Assembly (NCBI GenBank): GCA_900546455.1
Contig: URCS01000010.1
Span: 1 to 44,358 of the forward strand
DNA from: an uncultured Collinsella sp.
Lineage (GTDB): Bacteria > Actinomycetota > Coriobacteriia > Coriobacteriales > Coriobacteriaceae
Reading direction: 5' to 3'
Length of the DNA stretch: 44,358 nt
This document shows positions 32,522-40,459 of this stretch, piece after piece (within the stretch, counting starts at the first letter, position 1; every line of letters begins with the position of its first letter). The position numbers were made by a program, and so were the translations under genes. Under the pieces are notes generated by a model. It did no database searches, was not told the origin of the DNA, and was given only the letters and a program-made list of their open reading frames with translations.

Positions 32522-33376
32522 ATGTCCATTCGTATTATTACCGATTCCGCGAGCGATATGTCGCCGACTGAGCACCCCGCTCTGCGTGTTCTGCCGCTGT
32601 CCGTCACCTTTGGCATCGATGTGTACATGGATGGCGTCGACATCGATCACCAGCGCTTTTACGAGATGCTCGTGGAGCGCGATGAGCTGCCCAAGACCGG
32701 CCAGGTCAACCCGTACGCGTTTTCGCAGGCCATCGCCGAGGCGCGTGAGGCCGGCGACGAGGCCGTGATTATTACCGTGGGCGCTAAGCTATCAGGCACC
32801 AATCAGAGTGCCCGTACCGCACTTGCCGAGGCGCCAGGTGGCGACGTGTTCGTGGTAGACAGCAACAACGTCACCCTGGGCGAGCGCGTCCTGGTCGAGT
32901 ATGCGCTGCGCTTGGTGGACGAGGGCCGCAGTGCATCTCAGATCGCGGCGGCTGTCGAGGCCGTGCGCGACCGTGTGGTGGTTATCGGCCTGCTCGAGAC
33001 GCTTGAGTACCTCGTTCGCGGCGGTCGCCTGTCTGCTGCGGCTGGTGCTGTGGGTACGCTGCTCAACGTGAAGCCCGTGGTGGCAGCGGAGGACGGTCTG
33101 ATCGTGCAGCTGGGCAAGGCACGCGGCTCCAAGAACGGCCGCAACCTGTTGAACCAGAAGGTTGAGCAGGCGGGCGGCGTCGACTTTTCTATGCCGCTGG
33201 CGCTCGGCTACACGGGCCTTTCGGACGCGGTGCTCAAGAAGTATATCGAGGACAGCGCAGCGCTCTGGGCCGGTCACTCCGAGGGCGATCTGCCCGTTCA
33301 CACCATCGGTGCCACCATCGGCACCCACGTGGGCCCCGGCGCCGTAGCCGTAGCCTTCTTCCAACCCGCCAACTAA
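32522..33376 (+). CDS. DegV family fatty-acid-binding protein
   Basis: A 284-aa DegV protein. The family binds fatty acids, and some members (FakB) present them to the FakA kinase for incorporation into phospholipid. Marks are the opening IRIITDSASDMSP, the LSGTNQSARTA loop that contacts the carboxylate, LEYLVRGGRLS, LNVKPVV, and the ending GTHVGPGAVAVAFF. The frame is open 35 codons upstream, but AAAGGA before ATG 32522 and the family N-terminus fix the start. No fakA neighbour. Confidence 0.92.
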   Translation: MSIRIITDSASDMSPTEHPALRVLPLSVTFGIDVYMDGVDIDHQRFYEMLVERDELPKTGQVNPYAFSQAIAEAREAGDEAVIITVGAKLSGTNQSARTALAEAPGGDVFVVDSNNVTLGERVLVEYALRLVDEGRSASQIAAAVEAVRDRVVVIGLLETLEYLVRGGRLSAAAGAVGTLLNVKPVVAAEDGLIVQLGKARGSKNGRNLLNQKVEQAGGVDFSMPLALGYTGLSDAVLKKYIEDSAALWAGHSEGDLPVHTIGATIGTHVGPGAVAVAFFQPAN

Positions 33377-33388
33377 CCGACCTGCCAT

Positions 33389-33427
33389 AAACCACCACAA
33401 AGGGGACAGGCACCTTTGTGGTGGTTT
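33389..33427. repeat. CCACCACAAAGG palindrome, copy 3
   Basis: A perfect 15-base stem (33389-33403 with 33413-33427), loop GGACAGGCA. Lies between the DegV gene and the MGMT-like gene. Confidence 0.85.
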
Positions 33428-33456
33428 ATGCTTTTCCGGGTGGAAGGGAGCGAGCA

Positions 33457-33777
33457 ATGGCGTCTGAGGGCTTTTTTGAACGGGTGTACGAGGTGGTCGA
33501 GCAGATTCCCGAGGGGATGGTCGCCACGTATGGTCAGGTGGCGCTGCTTGCCGGTCGTCCACGAAGCGCGCGGTACGTGGGGTATGCCCTGCATAGTAAT
33601 CCGCGCCCCGGCGAGATTCCCTGCCACCGCGTGGTGTTTGCCGACGGGCACATATGCGAGGGCTTCGCTTTTGGCGGTCCCGATGCTCAACGTGAGCTTT
33701 TGCTAGGGGAGGGTGTGGCGTTTAAGGACGATGTACACGTCGACTTGGCCGCCTGTCGCTGGCCAGCGGGGCTCTAG
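33457..33777 (+). CDS. MGMT/ATL-like DNA-alkylation protein
   Basis: A 106-aa protein covering only the C-terminal, active-site domain of O6-alkylguanine-DNA alkyltransferases. Visible are YGQVALLAGRPRSARYVGYAL (helix-turn-helix and Arg finger region) and I-P-C56-H-R-V-V with the methyl-accepting Cys. Alkyltransferase-like proteins (ATL) of this length usually replace that Cys by Trp or Ala. Here it is kept, so repair activity is possible. The GFAFGGPDAQRELL ending is typical of the short group. ATG 33457 has a GGAAGGGAG site; the frame is open further upstream through the palindrome, but that part is not coding-like. Confidence 0.88.
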   Translation: MASEGFFERVYEVVEQIPEGMVATYGQVALLAGRPRSARYVGYALHSNPRPGEIPCHRVVFADGHICEGFAFGGPDAQRELLLGEGVAFKDDVHVDLAACRWPAGL

Positions 33778-33794
33778 CGGCTCTGCCGTGGCGA

Positions 33795-33833
33795 AAACCA
33801 CCACAAAGGTGCCTGTCCCCTTTGTGGTGGTTT
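33795..33833. repeat. CCACCACAAAGG palindrome, copy 4
   Basis: A perfect 15-base stem (33795-33809 with 33819-33833), loop TGCCTGTCC, 17 bases after the MGMT-like stop. Same orientation as copy 2. Confidence 0.85.
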
Positions 33834-33839
33834 AGTTTA

Positions 33840-34060
33840 CTTGGGCTAACTTATGGAGAAGCTATGGCGGGCGATATTGACGCTACAAAGTAAACCACGG
33901 TGAACTATATTGTATTCAGCAACGGAGCAGGCAATAGGCGATGAAAAAGCCTGCCCTGTTGAGTTTGATTCGCATCCCTCCCCTCTGTGCGATTCAACGG
34001 TGTACTTCGGGAACAGGCCCGCTGGCAACTATCTGCCAGCGGGCCTGTTCCTGTTTGTCG
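33840..34060 (+). ncRNA. possible small RNA ending in a strong hairpin
   Basis: No gene fits this stretch. It ends in a perfect 18-base stem (34010-34027 with 34034-34051), loop ACTATC, followed on the plus strand by TGTTTGT, a strong terminator. No gene lies just upstream of it, since the MGMT-like gene already has copy 4 as a terminator. A further imperfect inverted repeat, GTTGA..ATTCGCA with TGCGATTCAAC (about 33959-33998), precedes it. A plausible -10 is TATATT (33906-33911); no good -35 is visible. Family unknown. Confidence 0.35.
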
Positions 34061-34097
34061 GGAGAGTGTGATGGACGGAGCCGAAGCGGTCCGCTCC

Positions 34098-34126
34098 AAA
34101 AAAAGGCGGACGCCGTAGCGCCCGCC
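34098..34126 (-). terminator. trpS terminator
   Basis: On the minus strand: stem 34126-34118 with 34113-34105 (9 pairs, one G-U, loop TACG) followed by seven T (34104-34098). It lies 36 bases after the trpS stop. The wobble pair works only in the minus-strand RNA, which fits the direction. Confidence 0.88.
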
Positions 34127-34161
34127 CTATAGCAATCGAAAGCTCAAGCCAGCAGATCGGT

Positions 34162-35211
34162 CTAGTACACCATACCCATGGCGTCCTGAACCTCTGCCAG
34201 GGTCTGCTCGGCGATCTCGTTGGCGCGACGGTTGCCCTCGTGCAGCACGTCCTTCACGTAATCCAGATCGTTCTCGTAGCGCTGGCGACGCTCGCGGATA
34301 GGTGCGAAGTACTCGTTGACGGCCTCGGTCACGTACTTCTTGAGCTGGCCGGAGCCGCCCATGCCAATCTCCTCGGCAATTTCGACCTCGGAGCGACCGG
34401 TGCAGATGGCGGCCGTCGAAAGCAAACCAGACACGCCGGGGCGGTTCTCGGGATCGAACGTGATCATGCGCTCGGAGTCGGTCTGGCTCTTCTTGATGCG
34501 TTTGGCCGTTTCCTCGGCGGTCATCGAGATGTTGATGGCGTTGCCGTAGCTCTTGCTCATCTTGCGACCGTCCAGGCCCGGCAGCAGCGGGGTCTCGGAC
34601 AGCAGCGCGTCGACCTCGGGGAACACCTTGCCGTAGCGGTTGTTAAAGCGGCGAGCGATGGTGCGGGTAAGCTCGATGTGCGGCAGCTGGTCGCGACCGA
34701 CGGGCACCACGTTGCCCTTGCAGAACAGGATGTCGCAGGCCTGGTGCACCGGGTAGGTGAGCAGAAGGCCGGTGAGCTCGTGGCCCGAGGCCTCCATCTC
34801 GGCCTTTACCGTGGGGTTGCGCGCCAGTTCGGCCTCGGACACCAGCGACAGGAACGGCAGCATGAGCTGGTTGGCTGCGGGCACGGCGGAGTGCGCGTAG
34901 ATCATGGTCTTGTCGGGGTCGATGCCGCAGGCAAGGTAGTCCATGACCATGTTGTACACGTTGTCCTGGATGTGCTCGGTGGTGTCGCGGTCGGTGATGA
35001 CCTGGTAGTCGGCGATGAGCACGTTGGTGTGCACGCCCATGTTCTGCAGCTCGACACGGCCCTTGAGGGTACCGAAGTAGTGGCCCAGGTGCAGACGGCC
35101 GGTGGGGCGGTCGCCGGTGAGCATGGTGAACTTCTCGGGCGTCTTGGTCAGGCCCTCGCGAATGGCGTTGCTCTTTTGCAGCGCGACTTCGTAGCTGTTC
35201 TCGTTTGGCAT
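34162..35211 (-). CDS. trpS: tryptophanyl-tRNA synthetase
   Basis: A 349-aa class I synthetase that charges tRNA-Trp. The HIGH-type motif is GRLHLGH (residues 38-44) and the KMSKS motif is exact (DGRKMSKSYGN). Other family marks are TMLTGDRPTG at the start, VLIADYQVITDRD, AHQ-like YPVHQACDILFCKGNVVPVGRDQ and the Gly-rich GMGGSGQLKKY. The frame is open 51 codons upstream, but TTAGGAG 5 bases before ATG 35211 and the usual length fix the start. No T-box or trp leader was seen in the 170-base gap upstream (35212-35381). Confidence 0.97.
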   Translation of the reverse strand: MPNENSYEVALQKSNAIREGLTKTPEKFTMLTGDRPTGRLHLGHYFGTLKGRVELQNMGVHTNVLIADYQVITDRDTTEHIQDNVYNMVMDYLACGIDPDKTMIYAHSAVPAANQLMLPFLSLVSEAELARNPTVKAEMEASGHELTGLLLTYPVHQACDILFCKGNVVPVGRDQLPHIELTRTIARRFNNRYGKVFPEVDALLSETPLLPGLDGRKMSKSYGNAINISMTAEETAKRIKKSQTDSERMITFDPENRPGVSGLLSTAAICTGRSEVEIAEEIGMGGSGQLKKYVTEAVNEYFAPIRERRQRYENDLDYVKDVLHEGNRRANEIAEQTLAEVQDAMGMVY

Positions 35212-35381
35212 GATTGCTCCTAACGTATGTTCATGGGTCAAGATGATAACGCGTTTATTGGAGGGGTGGTGCGTAAGTAGGCGAGGGGCGGGAGAGGGAC
35301 GCGCGTGGTGCGGCTTGTGCGATGGGTGCGGCGCGGCCGCGCTTGACCAACGGTGCCTTAGCACATCCTCGGCAGCTTGCC

Positions 35382-36581
35382 CTAGAGCTTGTGGTGACGC
35401 TCTTCTTTGCGTTCCTCGGCTGCCTGCTCCTCCTGCTTAAAAGCGGGGTCGTCGGGGGTGACCAGCTCGTCCTCGTGCGTGCGCTTGTTGTAATGGTGGC
35501 GCAGCACGGGCTCAAACAGGTGCAGGTGCTTGGCGAAGGCAGCCGAGCCAATGGCGAGCACGGTAAAGATGAGCACGCGCATGGGCACCTCGACCTGGTT
35601 AATCGCGGCGGCGCCGGCCGAAAGCATGATGCACCAGGCATAGATGAGCAGCACGGCCTGTTTTTGGTTGTAGCCTTCTTGGATCAGGCGGTGGTGAATG
35701 TGGCCCTTGTCGGCCTGCCCGATACTAATGTGGGCGCGCTTGCGGCGCACAATGGCGCTAAACGTGTCGATGATGGGCACGCCGGCAACAATGAGCGGAA
35801 TGATAAGCGAGGTGAGTGCGGCGGTGCGGCTCACGTTGAGCAGCGAGATGGAGCCCAGCGCAAAGCCCAGAAGCAGCGACCCCGAGTCGCCCAAGAAGAT
35901 GCTTGCGGGGTTGAAGTTGTAGCGCAAAAAGGCCAGACAGGCGCCAAAGAGCGCAATGGAGAGCGCGGCGGCGTCGATGCGGCCCGAGAGAACGGCCATC
36001 GAAAACATGGTGAACGACGCGATGCCGCAGATGCCCGTGGCCAAGCCGTCGAGGCCGTCGATGAGGTTAATGATGTTAGTGAATGCCACCAGATAGATCA
36101 CGGTAATGGGGTAGGCGAGCCATCCGAGCATGATCTCGCCGGGAGCAAACGGGTTGACGATGACGCCGATTTTTAGGCCGCCCATGCAGGCGATAAGCGC
36201 GGCGAGGACCTGTCCGGCCAGCTTTTGCTTGGGCGTGAGCTGGAAGACGTCGTCGATAGCGCCGGTCGCAAAGATGACGGTAAAGGAGAGCGCCAGCATG
36301 GGATAGCTAATGTGAAGGCGCGGGTGCGGCACCAGGACGGGCGGCCAGCCTAGGTGCCAGGTGCCTAGGATTTGCACAATGCAGGCAACGACCAGGCCCA
36401 AAAACACCGCCGTTCCGCCCAAACGCGGGATGGGCTTGGTGTTGATGCGGCGCTTAGAAGGATAGTCGACGGCATCGAGCTTAATTGCCAAGCGCTTGAC
36501 CAGGGGCACCGCGAGAAAGGTCGTGATAAAGGCCGCCGCTGCCACGCATAGGTACGGTATGTAGCTCGGGGATGAAGCCAT
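35382..36581 (-). CDS. undecaprenyl-phosphate GlcNAc-1-phosphate transferase (TagO/WecA type)
   Basis: A 399-aa polytopic membrane enzyme of the MraY/WecA superfamily that transfers a sugar phosphate to undecaprenyl phosphate, the first step of a cell-wall glycopolymer. About ten or eleven hydrophobic segments. Active-site loops: I-N-T-K-P-I-P-R-L-G-G, GAIDDVFQLTPKQKL (Asp-Asp), NIINLIDGLDGLATG, FLGDSGSLLLG, and the H-I-H-H-R motif (GHIHHRLIQEG) of the WecA/TagO branch. The C-terminal ~40 residues are charged and cytoplasmic. The frame is open 72 codons upstream. ATG 36581 gives a normal N-terminal membrane helix, but its ribosome site is weak; the ATG 24 codons upstream is the alternative. 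Confidence 0.9.
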   Translation of the reverse strand: MASSPSYIPYLCVAAAAFITTFLAVPLVKRLAIKLDAVDYPSKRRINTKPIPRLGGTAVFLGLVVACIVQILGTWHLGWPPVLVPHPRLHISYPMLALSFTVIFATGAIDDVFQLTPKQKLAGQVLAALIACMGGLKIGVIVNPFAPGEIMLGWLAYPITVIYLVAFTNIINLIDGLDGLATGICGIASFTMFSMAVLSGRIDAAALSIALFGACLAFLRYNFNPASIFLGDSGSLLLGFALGSISLLNVSRTAALTSLIIPLIVAGVPIIDTFSAIVRRKRAHISIGQADKGHIHHRLIQEGYNQKQAVLLIYAWCIMLSAGAAAINQVEVPMRVLIFTVLAIGSAAFAKHLHLFEPVLRHHYNKRTHEDELVTPDDPAFKQEEQAAEERKEERHHKL

Positions 36582-36800
36582 GAATCTAAAAACCGCCAAG
36601 CGTCGAAGGAAAAGGTCAAAGGTTGCTACGCGGAAATGGCATAGCTGTCCCATGATACTCGACCGAGGGGGGTGCGGAGGTTTGCACCGTGCGATTATCA
36701 CGCGCATACCAGATATTGGAATGTTGTCGATGGCTTGTCGGGATGCCGGCGGGGATCCATATGGACTGTATGGTGATTTTCGGCAAAAGAAAACCACCCC
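36582..36800. other. gene-free stretch upstream of TagO-like gene
   Basis: Upstream region of the TagO-like gene. The reading frame of that gene stays open through it, but the translated sequence (Cys/Pro/Ser-rich) is not coding-like. No repeat or convincing promoter was recognised. Confidence 0.4.
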
Positions 36801-37000
36801 CCACGTTACGAAAATGAACCCACCTAAAACAGGTGGGTGCCCTCATCGACTGTTCCAGCGTCCTTAACAACGAAGGATACCTGTACTAGGTACGACTGTG
36901 TGGGCTCCCTAAATAAACGCGACGGTTCACCCAGTTGCTCCGCGGGGGGCGGAATATCTACATCATAAAGCGGCACTTTATCGATTCCAGTCTTGACATT
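36801..37000 (-). ncRNA. candidate structured RNA on minus strand (6S-like?)
   Basis: On the minus strand a ~190-base region contains several short stems: ATAAAG/CTTTAT near 36966-36982, TACCT/AGGTA near 36879-36893, and CCTT/AAGG. It ends in GGGCACCCACCTGTTTTAGGT, a hairpin (36818-36825 with 36831-36838, perfect 8 bases) followed by TCATTTTCG. A 3' hairpin after GGGCACC reminds me of 6S RNA genes in Gram-positive bacteria, and a -10-like TATGAT lies at the expected distance upstream. I cannot verify the fold by hand. A plain leader of the TagO-like gene is the alternative. Confidence 0.3.
36993..36998 (+). promoter_or_regulatory. -35-like TTGACA upstream of radical SAM gene
   Basis: A consensus TTGACA 107 bases before the radical SAM ATG. 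The best -10 at 17 bases is GACGAT, which is poor, so the promoter is only suggested. Confidence 0.3.
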
Positions 37001-37105
37001 ACAAAAATCGTGTCGGACGATTACGGCGCCTTAGGGACGGAGCCGTCTACGCGGTCTGGCCCTTTACGTTTGAGCTGCTGAATCGTTGTTTTGGAGCATT
37101 TTTTT

Positions 37106-38044
37106 ATGCCGACGTCGTTGACCGAATTTTTTTCGCCCGCCTGCCATTTGTGTCCGCGCCGTTGCGGTGCGGCGCGCGATGAGGGCGCGCGCGGCGTATG
37201 CGGTGCCGACGACACGCTTAAGGTCGCTCGCGCGGCGCTTCATATGTGGGAGGAGCCGCCTATCTCGGGCGAGGCCGGTTCGGGCACGATCTTCTTTAGC
37301 GGTTGCTCGCTCAAATGTATCTACTGCCAGAACCACGAGATCTCGACCGGCAATTTTGGCCTTGAGATTTCGTCTGAGCGTCTGGTCGAGATTATGCTGG
37401 AACTGCAGGACCAGGGTGCCAACAACATCAATTTGGTGACGGCGACGCACTATGCGCACCTGTTGCCTGCCGCGATTGCCGCGGCGCGGGCGCGCGGGCT
37501 GGTCATCCCGATCGTCTACAACACGAGTGGTTACGAGCGTGCGAGTGCCGTGGCGGCGCTGGGCGACCTGGTCGATGTGTGGCTCACCGACTTTAAATAT
37601 GCCGATGCCGGGCTTGCGCAGTCGCTTTCTCATATTAAGGACTACCCGCGCGTGGCCGTGTCGGGTCTGGCCCAGATGGCGCGCGAGATCGAGCGCCGCG
37701 GGGGAGAGTTGGTGGATGAGGACGGGCTCATGAAGCGCGGCATCATCGTGCGCCACCTGGTGCTTCCGGGGCATGCGGACGATTCGTGTCGCGTACTGGA
37801 CCTAGTGCGGCAGACGGTGGGCGACGTGCCGATCTCGGTCATGAACCAATACACGCCCAATGCGCTCATGCGAGAGCAGGGCGGCGATCTGGCGCGCGCC
37901 GTGACGCGCGAGGAGTACGAGCGGGTGCTCGACCATGCCGACGACCTGGGCTTTACGACGATGTTCTGGCAAGAGGGCGGCGCGGTAGACGAGAGCTTCA
38001 CCCCGGCCTTCGACACCACCGGTGTTCTTACCAGCGCAAAGTAG
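37106..38044 (+). CDS. PflA-like radical SAM protein (COG1313 type)
   Basis: A 312-aa radical SAM enzyme. The cluster-binding motif is C67-S-L-K-C71-I-Y-C74 (C-x3-C-x2-C) in FFSGCSLKCIYCQNH. An N-terminal Cys group, C13, C16, C20 and C32 (CHLCPRRCG..GVCG), is typical of the PflX/COG1313 group related to pyruvate formate-lyase activases. The substrate is unknown, and no glycyl-radical enzyme gene is nearby. GGAG (37093-37096) with ATG 37106 gives the start; the TTG at 37091 is in frame but overlaps that site. The CTGGGACG-loop hairpin (38053-38090) lies 9 bases past the stop. Confidence 0.88.
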   Translation: MPTSLTEFFSPACHLCPRRCGAARDEGARGVCGADDTLKVARAALHMWEEPPISGEAGSGTIFFSGCSLKCIYCQNHEISTGNFGLEISSERLVEIMLELQDQGANNINLVTATHYAHLLPAAIAAARARGLVIPIVYNTSGYERASAVAALGDLVDVWLTDFKYADAGLAQSLSHIKDYPRVAVSGLAQMAREIERRGGELVDEDGLMKRGIIVRHLVLPGHADDSCRVLDLVRQTVGDVPISVMNQYTPNALMREQGGDLARAVTREEYERVLDHADDLGFTTMFWQEGGAVDESFTPAFDTTGVLTSAK

Positions 38045-38052
38045 TGCGTTCG

Positions 38053-38090
38053 TCGATGATTTTTCTGGGACGGGGATAAAAAATCATCGA
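38053..38090. repeat. CTGGGACG-loop hairpin, copy 2
   Basis: A perfect 12-base stem (38053-38064 with 38079-38090) and the loop CTGGGACGGGGATA. The loop matches that of copy 1 (25308-25348), but outer stem bases have changed on both sides together (CCAAATG/CATTTGG there, TCGATG/CATCGA here). It may terminate the radical SAM transcript. Confidence 0.8.
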
Positions 38091-38153
38091 GAGGATCGCC
38101 TGTTCGAAAAGTTGCCAAAATAGCCGCGCCCCAAAAAGACTGGTTATTGGGCG

Positions 38154-38181
38154 TTGACAGTTGGCGAGCCGTAGGTAAAAT
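38154..38181 (+). promoter_or_regulatory. tRNA-Ala promoter
   Basis: TTGACA (38154-38159), 16 bases, TAAAAT (38176-38181). The tRNA begins 13 bases later. This is the best sigma-70-type promoter in the window. Confidence 0.85.
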
Positions 38182-38194
38182 ATCGACTTGTCCT

Positions 38195-38267
38195 GGGGAC
38201 GTAGCTCAGTTGGGAGAGCGCTGCCGTCGCATGGCAGAGGCCGAGGGTTCGACTCCCTTCGTCTCCA
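38195..38267 (+). tRNA. tRNA-Ala (anticodon CGC)
   Basis: A 73-base cloverleaf. Acceptor GGGGACG/CGTCTCC includes the G3-U70 pair that defines alanine tRNA; D stem GCTC/GAGC; anticodon stem CTGCC/GGCAG with loop GTCGCAT, anticodon CGC reading GCG; T arm GAGGG-TTCGACT-CCCTT; discriminator A. The following bases are CCC, so the 3' CCA is not fully encoded and must be added. Confidence 0.97.
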
Positions 38268-38281
38268 CCCTTGGATTTGAT

Positions 38282-38313
38282 AAGCCGCTGACATTGTGTC
38301 GGCGGCTTTTTTT
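38282..38313 (+). terminator. terminator after tRNA-Ala
   Basis: Stem 38282-38292 with 38298-38308 (11 pairs, one U-G) followed by a seven-T run. It separates the tRNA from the coiled-coil gene, or partly attenuates read-through into it. Confidence 0.9.
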
Positions 38314-38331
38314 AAAAGAAAGGGCTATACC

Positions 38332-38790
38332 ATGGCCGAGCTTGAGTCCCAACCATTGTCCGACGAGGAGCGCGCTGAGTTGGAAGAGCTCCGCGCCGAG
38401 AAGGCCCGCCGCGAGGCTCGTGAAGAGGCCCGTCGCGAGCGTGAGGAGCTGGCTGTCCTGCGTGCCGAGCGTGCGAAGGCCGAGGAGACCGCCGCGAACG
38501 CCGCATCCGCATCGGCGCCCGCGCCCGCACCCAAGCCCGCTGCTGCGAAGCCTGCACCTGCCGCGCCCAAACCTCAGCCTAAAAAGGCCGCTCGTCCCAA
38601 GTCCGTCGAGCCTAAGCCGAGTCGTGACGAGATGACCTTTGCCCAGCGCATGGTTACCTCCAAGGAGCCTACGGGCGAGAACGAGATCCCTGGCATGGCG
38701 CCGGCTCAAAAAATCATCATTGTCCTTGCCCTCATCGCGTTTGTCATCTTTATGGGCTACACGATCCTGACCAGCATGGGCCTGCTCTAA
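38332..38790 (+). CDS. tail-anchored coiled-coil membrane protein
   Basis: A 152-aa protein of unknown function. Residues ~5-58 are a charged helix (DEERAELEELRAEKARREAR and on), probably a coiled coil. Residues ~60-105 are a Pro/Ala/Lys linker. A short segment (DEMTFAQRMVTSKE) follows, and residues ~126-150 are one hydrophobic helix (IIIVLALIAFVIFMGYTIL) at the very end. This predicts a cytoplasmic rod anchored by a C-terminal membrane helix. AAGAAAGGG site 8 bases before ATG 38332. It lies between the tRNA and pncB on the same strand. Confidence 0.8.
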   Translation: MAELESQPLSDEERAELEELRAEKARREAREEARREREELAVLRAERAKAEETAANAASASAPAPAPKPAAAKPAPAAPKPQPKKAARPKSVEPKPSRDEMTFAQRMVTSKEPTGENEIPGMAPAQKIIIVLALIAFVIFMGYTILTSMGLL

Positions 38791-38874
38791 CCGATTTGCA
38801 TCGGGCGTCATGTCCGCATGCTCTGCTCTCGTCCAACCCTCAAATTCTGCACCACACATCCGAAAGGTCGCCCC

Positions 38875-40380
38875 ATGGCTTTGACCGACATCTCTCATCC
38901 CACCGACATCGCAATGCTCACCGATCTGTACGAGCTCACTATGGCCCAGGGCCTGTGGGAGAGCGGCAAGGCCAATGAGCAGGGTTGTTTTACCGCGTTT
39001 TACCGCGACCATCCCTTTGGCAGCGCCTATGCCGTCATGTGCGGCACCGCCGAACTGCCCGAGCTGGTCGAGAATCTACGCTTTACGCCCGAGGACATCG
39101 ACTACCTCGCCTCGCTCCAGGCCCCTGCCGGCGGCGCGATGTTCAAGCCTGGATTCCTCGACTACCTGCGTGATTTTCGTGCGCATGTAAACATCGACGC
39201 CGTTCCCGAAGGCGAGCTCGTCTTTCCGCGCGAGCCCATGGTGCGCGTCACCGGCCCCGCGCTGGAGTGCCAGCTGCTCGAGACGGCGCTGCTCAACATC
39301 GTCGGGTTCCAGACGCTTGTCGCCACCAAGACGGCGCGCGTGGTGCTCGCCGCCGACGGTCGCCCTGTGGCGGAGTTTGGCCTGCGCCGAGCCCAGGGTC
39401 CCGATGGCGGCCTGGCCGTCGCGCGCGCGAGCTACGTTGCCGGCTGCTCCTCTACGTCCAATGTACTCGCCGGCCGCCGTTACGGTATTCCCGTCTTTGG
39501 CACGCATGCGCACAGCTGGGTGATGAGCTTCGATTCCGAGCTCGAGGCCTTCCGCGCCTTTGCCAAGTCGAGCCCCAAGAATTGTACGCTGCTCATCGAC
39601 ACCTATGACGTGCGCGAGGGCTGTGAACATGCCATTACGGTTGCCAAGGAGATGGAAGCGATGGGCGAGCGCCTGTCGGCCATTCGCATCGACTCCGGCG
39701 ACCTCGCCAAGCTCTCCAAGTATGTGCGCGGCCGTTTTGATGCCGAGGGCCTGCCCTATGTGGGGATCTCGGTTTCTAACGATCTGGATGAGTACACGAT
39801 TCAGTCGCTGCTCGACCAGGGCGCGCCCATCGACAGTTTTGGCGTGGGTACCAAGCTCGCGACCTGCTATGACCAGCCGGCGCTGGGTGGCGTGTACAAG
39901 CTTTCCGCCCGCCGTGCGAGCGAGACAGATCCATGGACGCCGGTGGTCAAGCTCTCCGAGCAGCCCTACAAGCGCACGATCCCGGGTGTGCAACGCGTGC
40001 GCCGTTATTTCGACGGCTTTGGCGGCCCGGTCTGCGACATGATCTACGACGAGGACCATCTGGCGGGGGAGGGCGCCGCGCGCGGCAATACCCTCGTGGC
40101 CGTGAATGATGCCGCCCTGGTGACCGACGTGTCCGAACTTGAGTATCGCGAGCTGCTGGTGCCGATCGTGCGCGATGGCAGTGCGGTGGCTCCGCGTGAG
40201 AGCATCCAGGACGCGCGCGAGCGCTGTGCTTGGGCGCTCGATCATCTGGACGCAGCTTTCAAGCGCTTCCTGTACCCGCAGACCTATGTGGTGGGCATGG
40301 AGCAGGGCCTGGCTCAGGTGCGCGACGAGCTCGTGCGCAAGAACATGGCCGCGGCTTCTGCCTTTCCTTGGACTCACTAA
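38875..40380 (+). CDS. pncB: nicotinate phosphoribosyltransferase
   Basis: A 501-aa enzyme that makes nicotinate mononucleotide from nicotinate and PRPP in NAD salvage. Marks are the opening MLTDLYELTMAQGLWESG, EFGLRRAQGPDGG, GTHAHSWVMSFDSE with the phosphorylated His region, TLLIDTYDVREG, IRIDSGDLAKLSK, and SFGVGTKLAT for the phosphate site. Upstream in-frame codons (from 38818) are not coding-like; ATG 38875 follows GAAAGG. The 79 bases before proB show nothing notable. Confidence 0.94.
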   Translation: MALTDISHPTDIAMLTDLYELTMAQGLWESGKANEQGCFTAFYRDHPFGSAYAVMCGTAELPELVENLRFTPEDIDYLASLQAPAGGAMFKPGFLDYLRDFRAHVNIDAVPEGELVFPREPMVRVTGPALECQLLETALLNIVGFQTLVATKTARVVLAADGRPVAEFGLRRAQGPDGGLAVARASYVAGCSSTSNVLAGRRYGIPVFGTHAHSWVMSFDSELEAFRAFAKSSPKNCTLLIDTYDVREGCEHAITVAKEMEAMGERLSAIRIDSGDLAKLSKYVRGRFDAEGLPYVGISVSNDLDEYTIQSLLDQGAPIDSFGVGTKLATCYDQPALGGVYKLSARRASETDPWTPVVKLSEQPYKRTIPGVQRVRRYFDGFGGPVCDMIYDEDHLAGEGAARGNTLVAVNDAALVTDVSELEYRELLVPIVRDGSAVAPRESIQDARERCAWALDHLDAAFKRFLYPQTYVVGMEQGLAQVRDELVRKNMAAASAFPWTH

Positions 40381-40459
40381 TTCCTTGGGCGGTAGGGGCG
40401 AGTCACGCTCCCTTGGCCGCCAACTCGGCCGTTCGCTGAACAGTTGATTGGTTTGACGT

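Noticed and set aside
30853..33833. Four regularly met repeats as a CRISPR array
   Set aside because: Spacing is gene-sized, units are palindromes in both orientations, and no cas genes are present.
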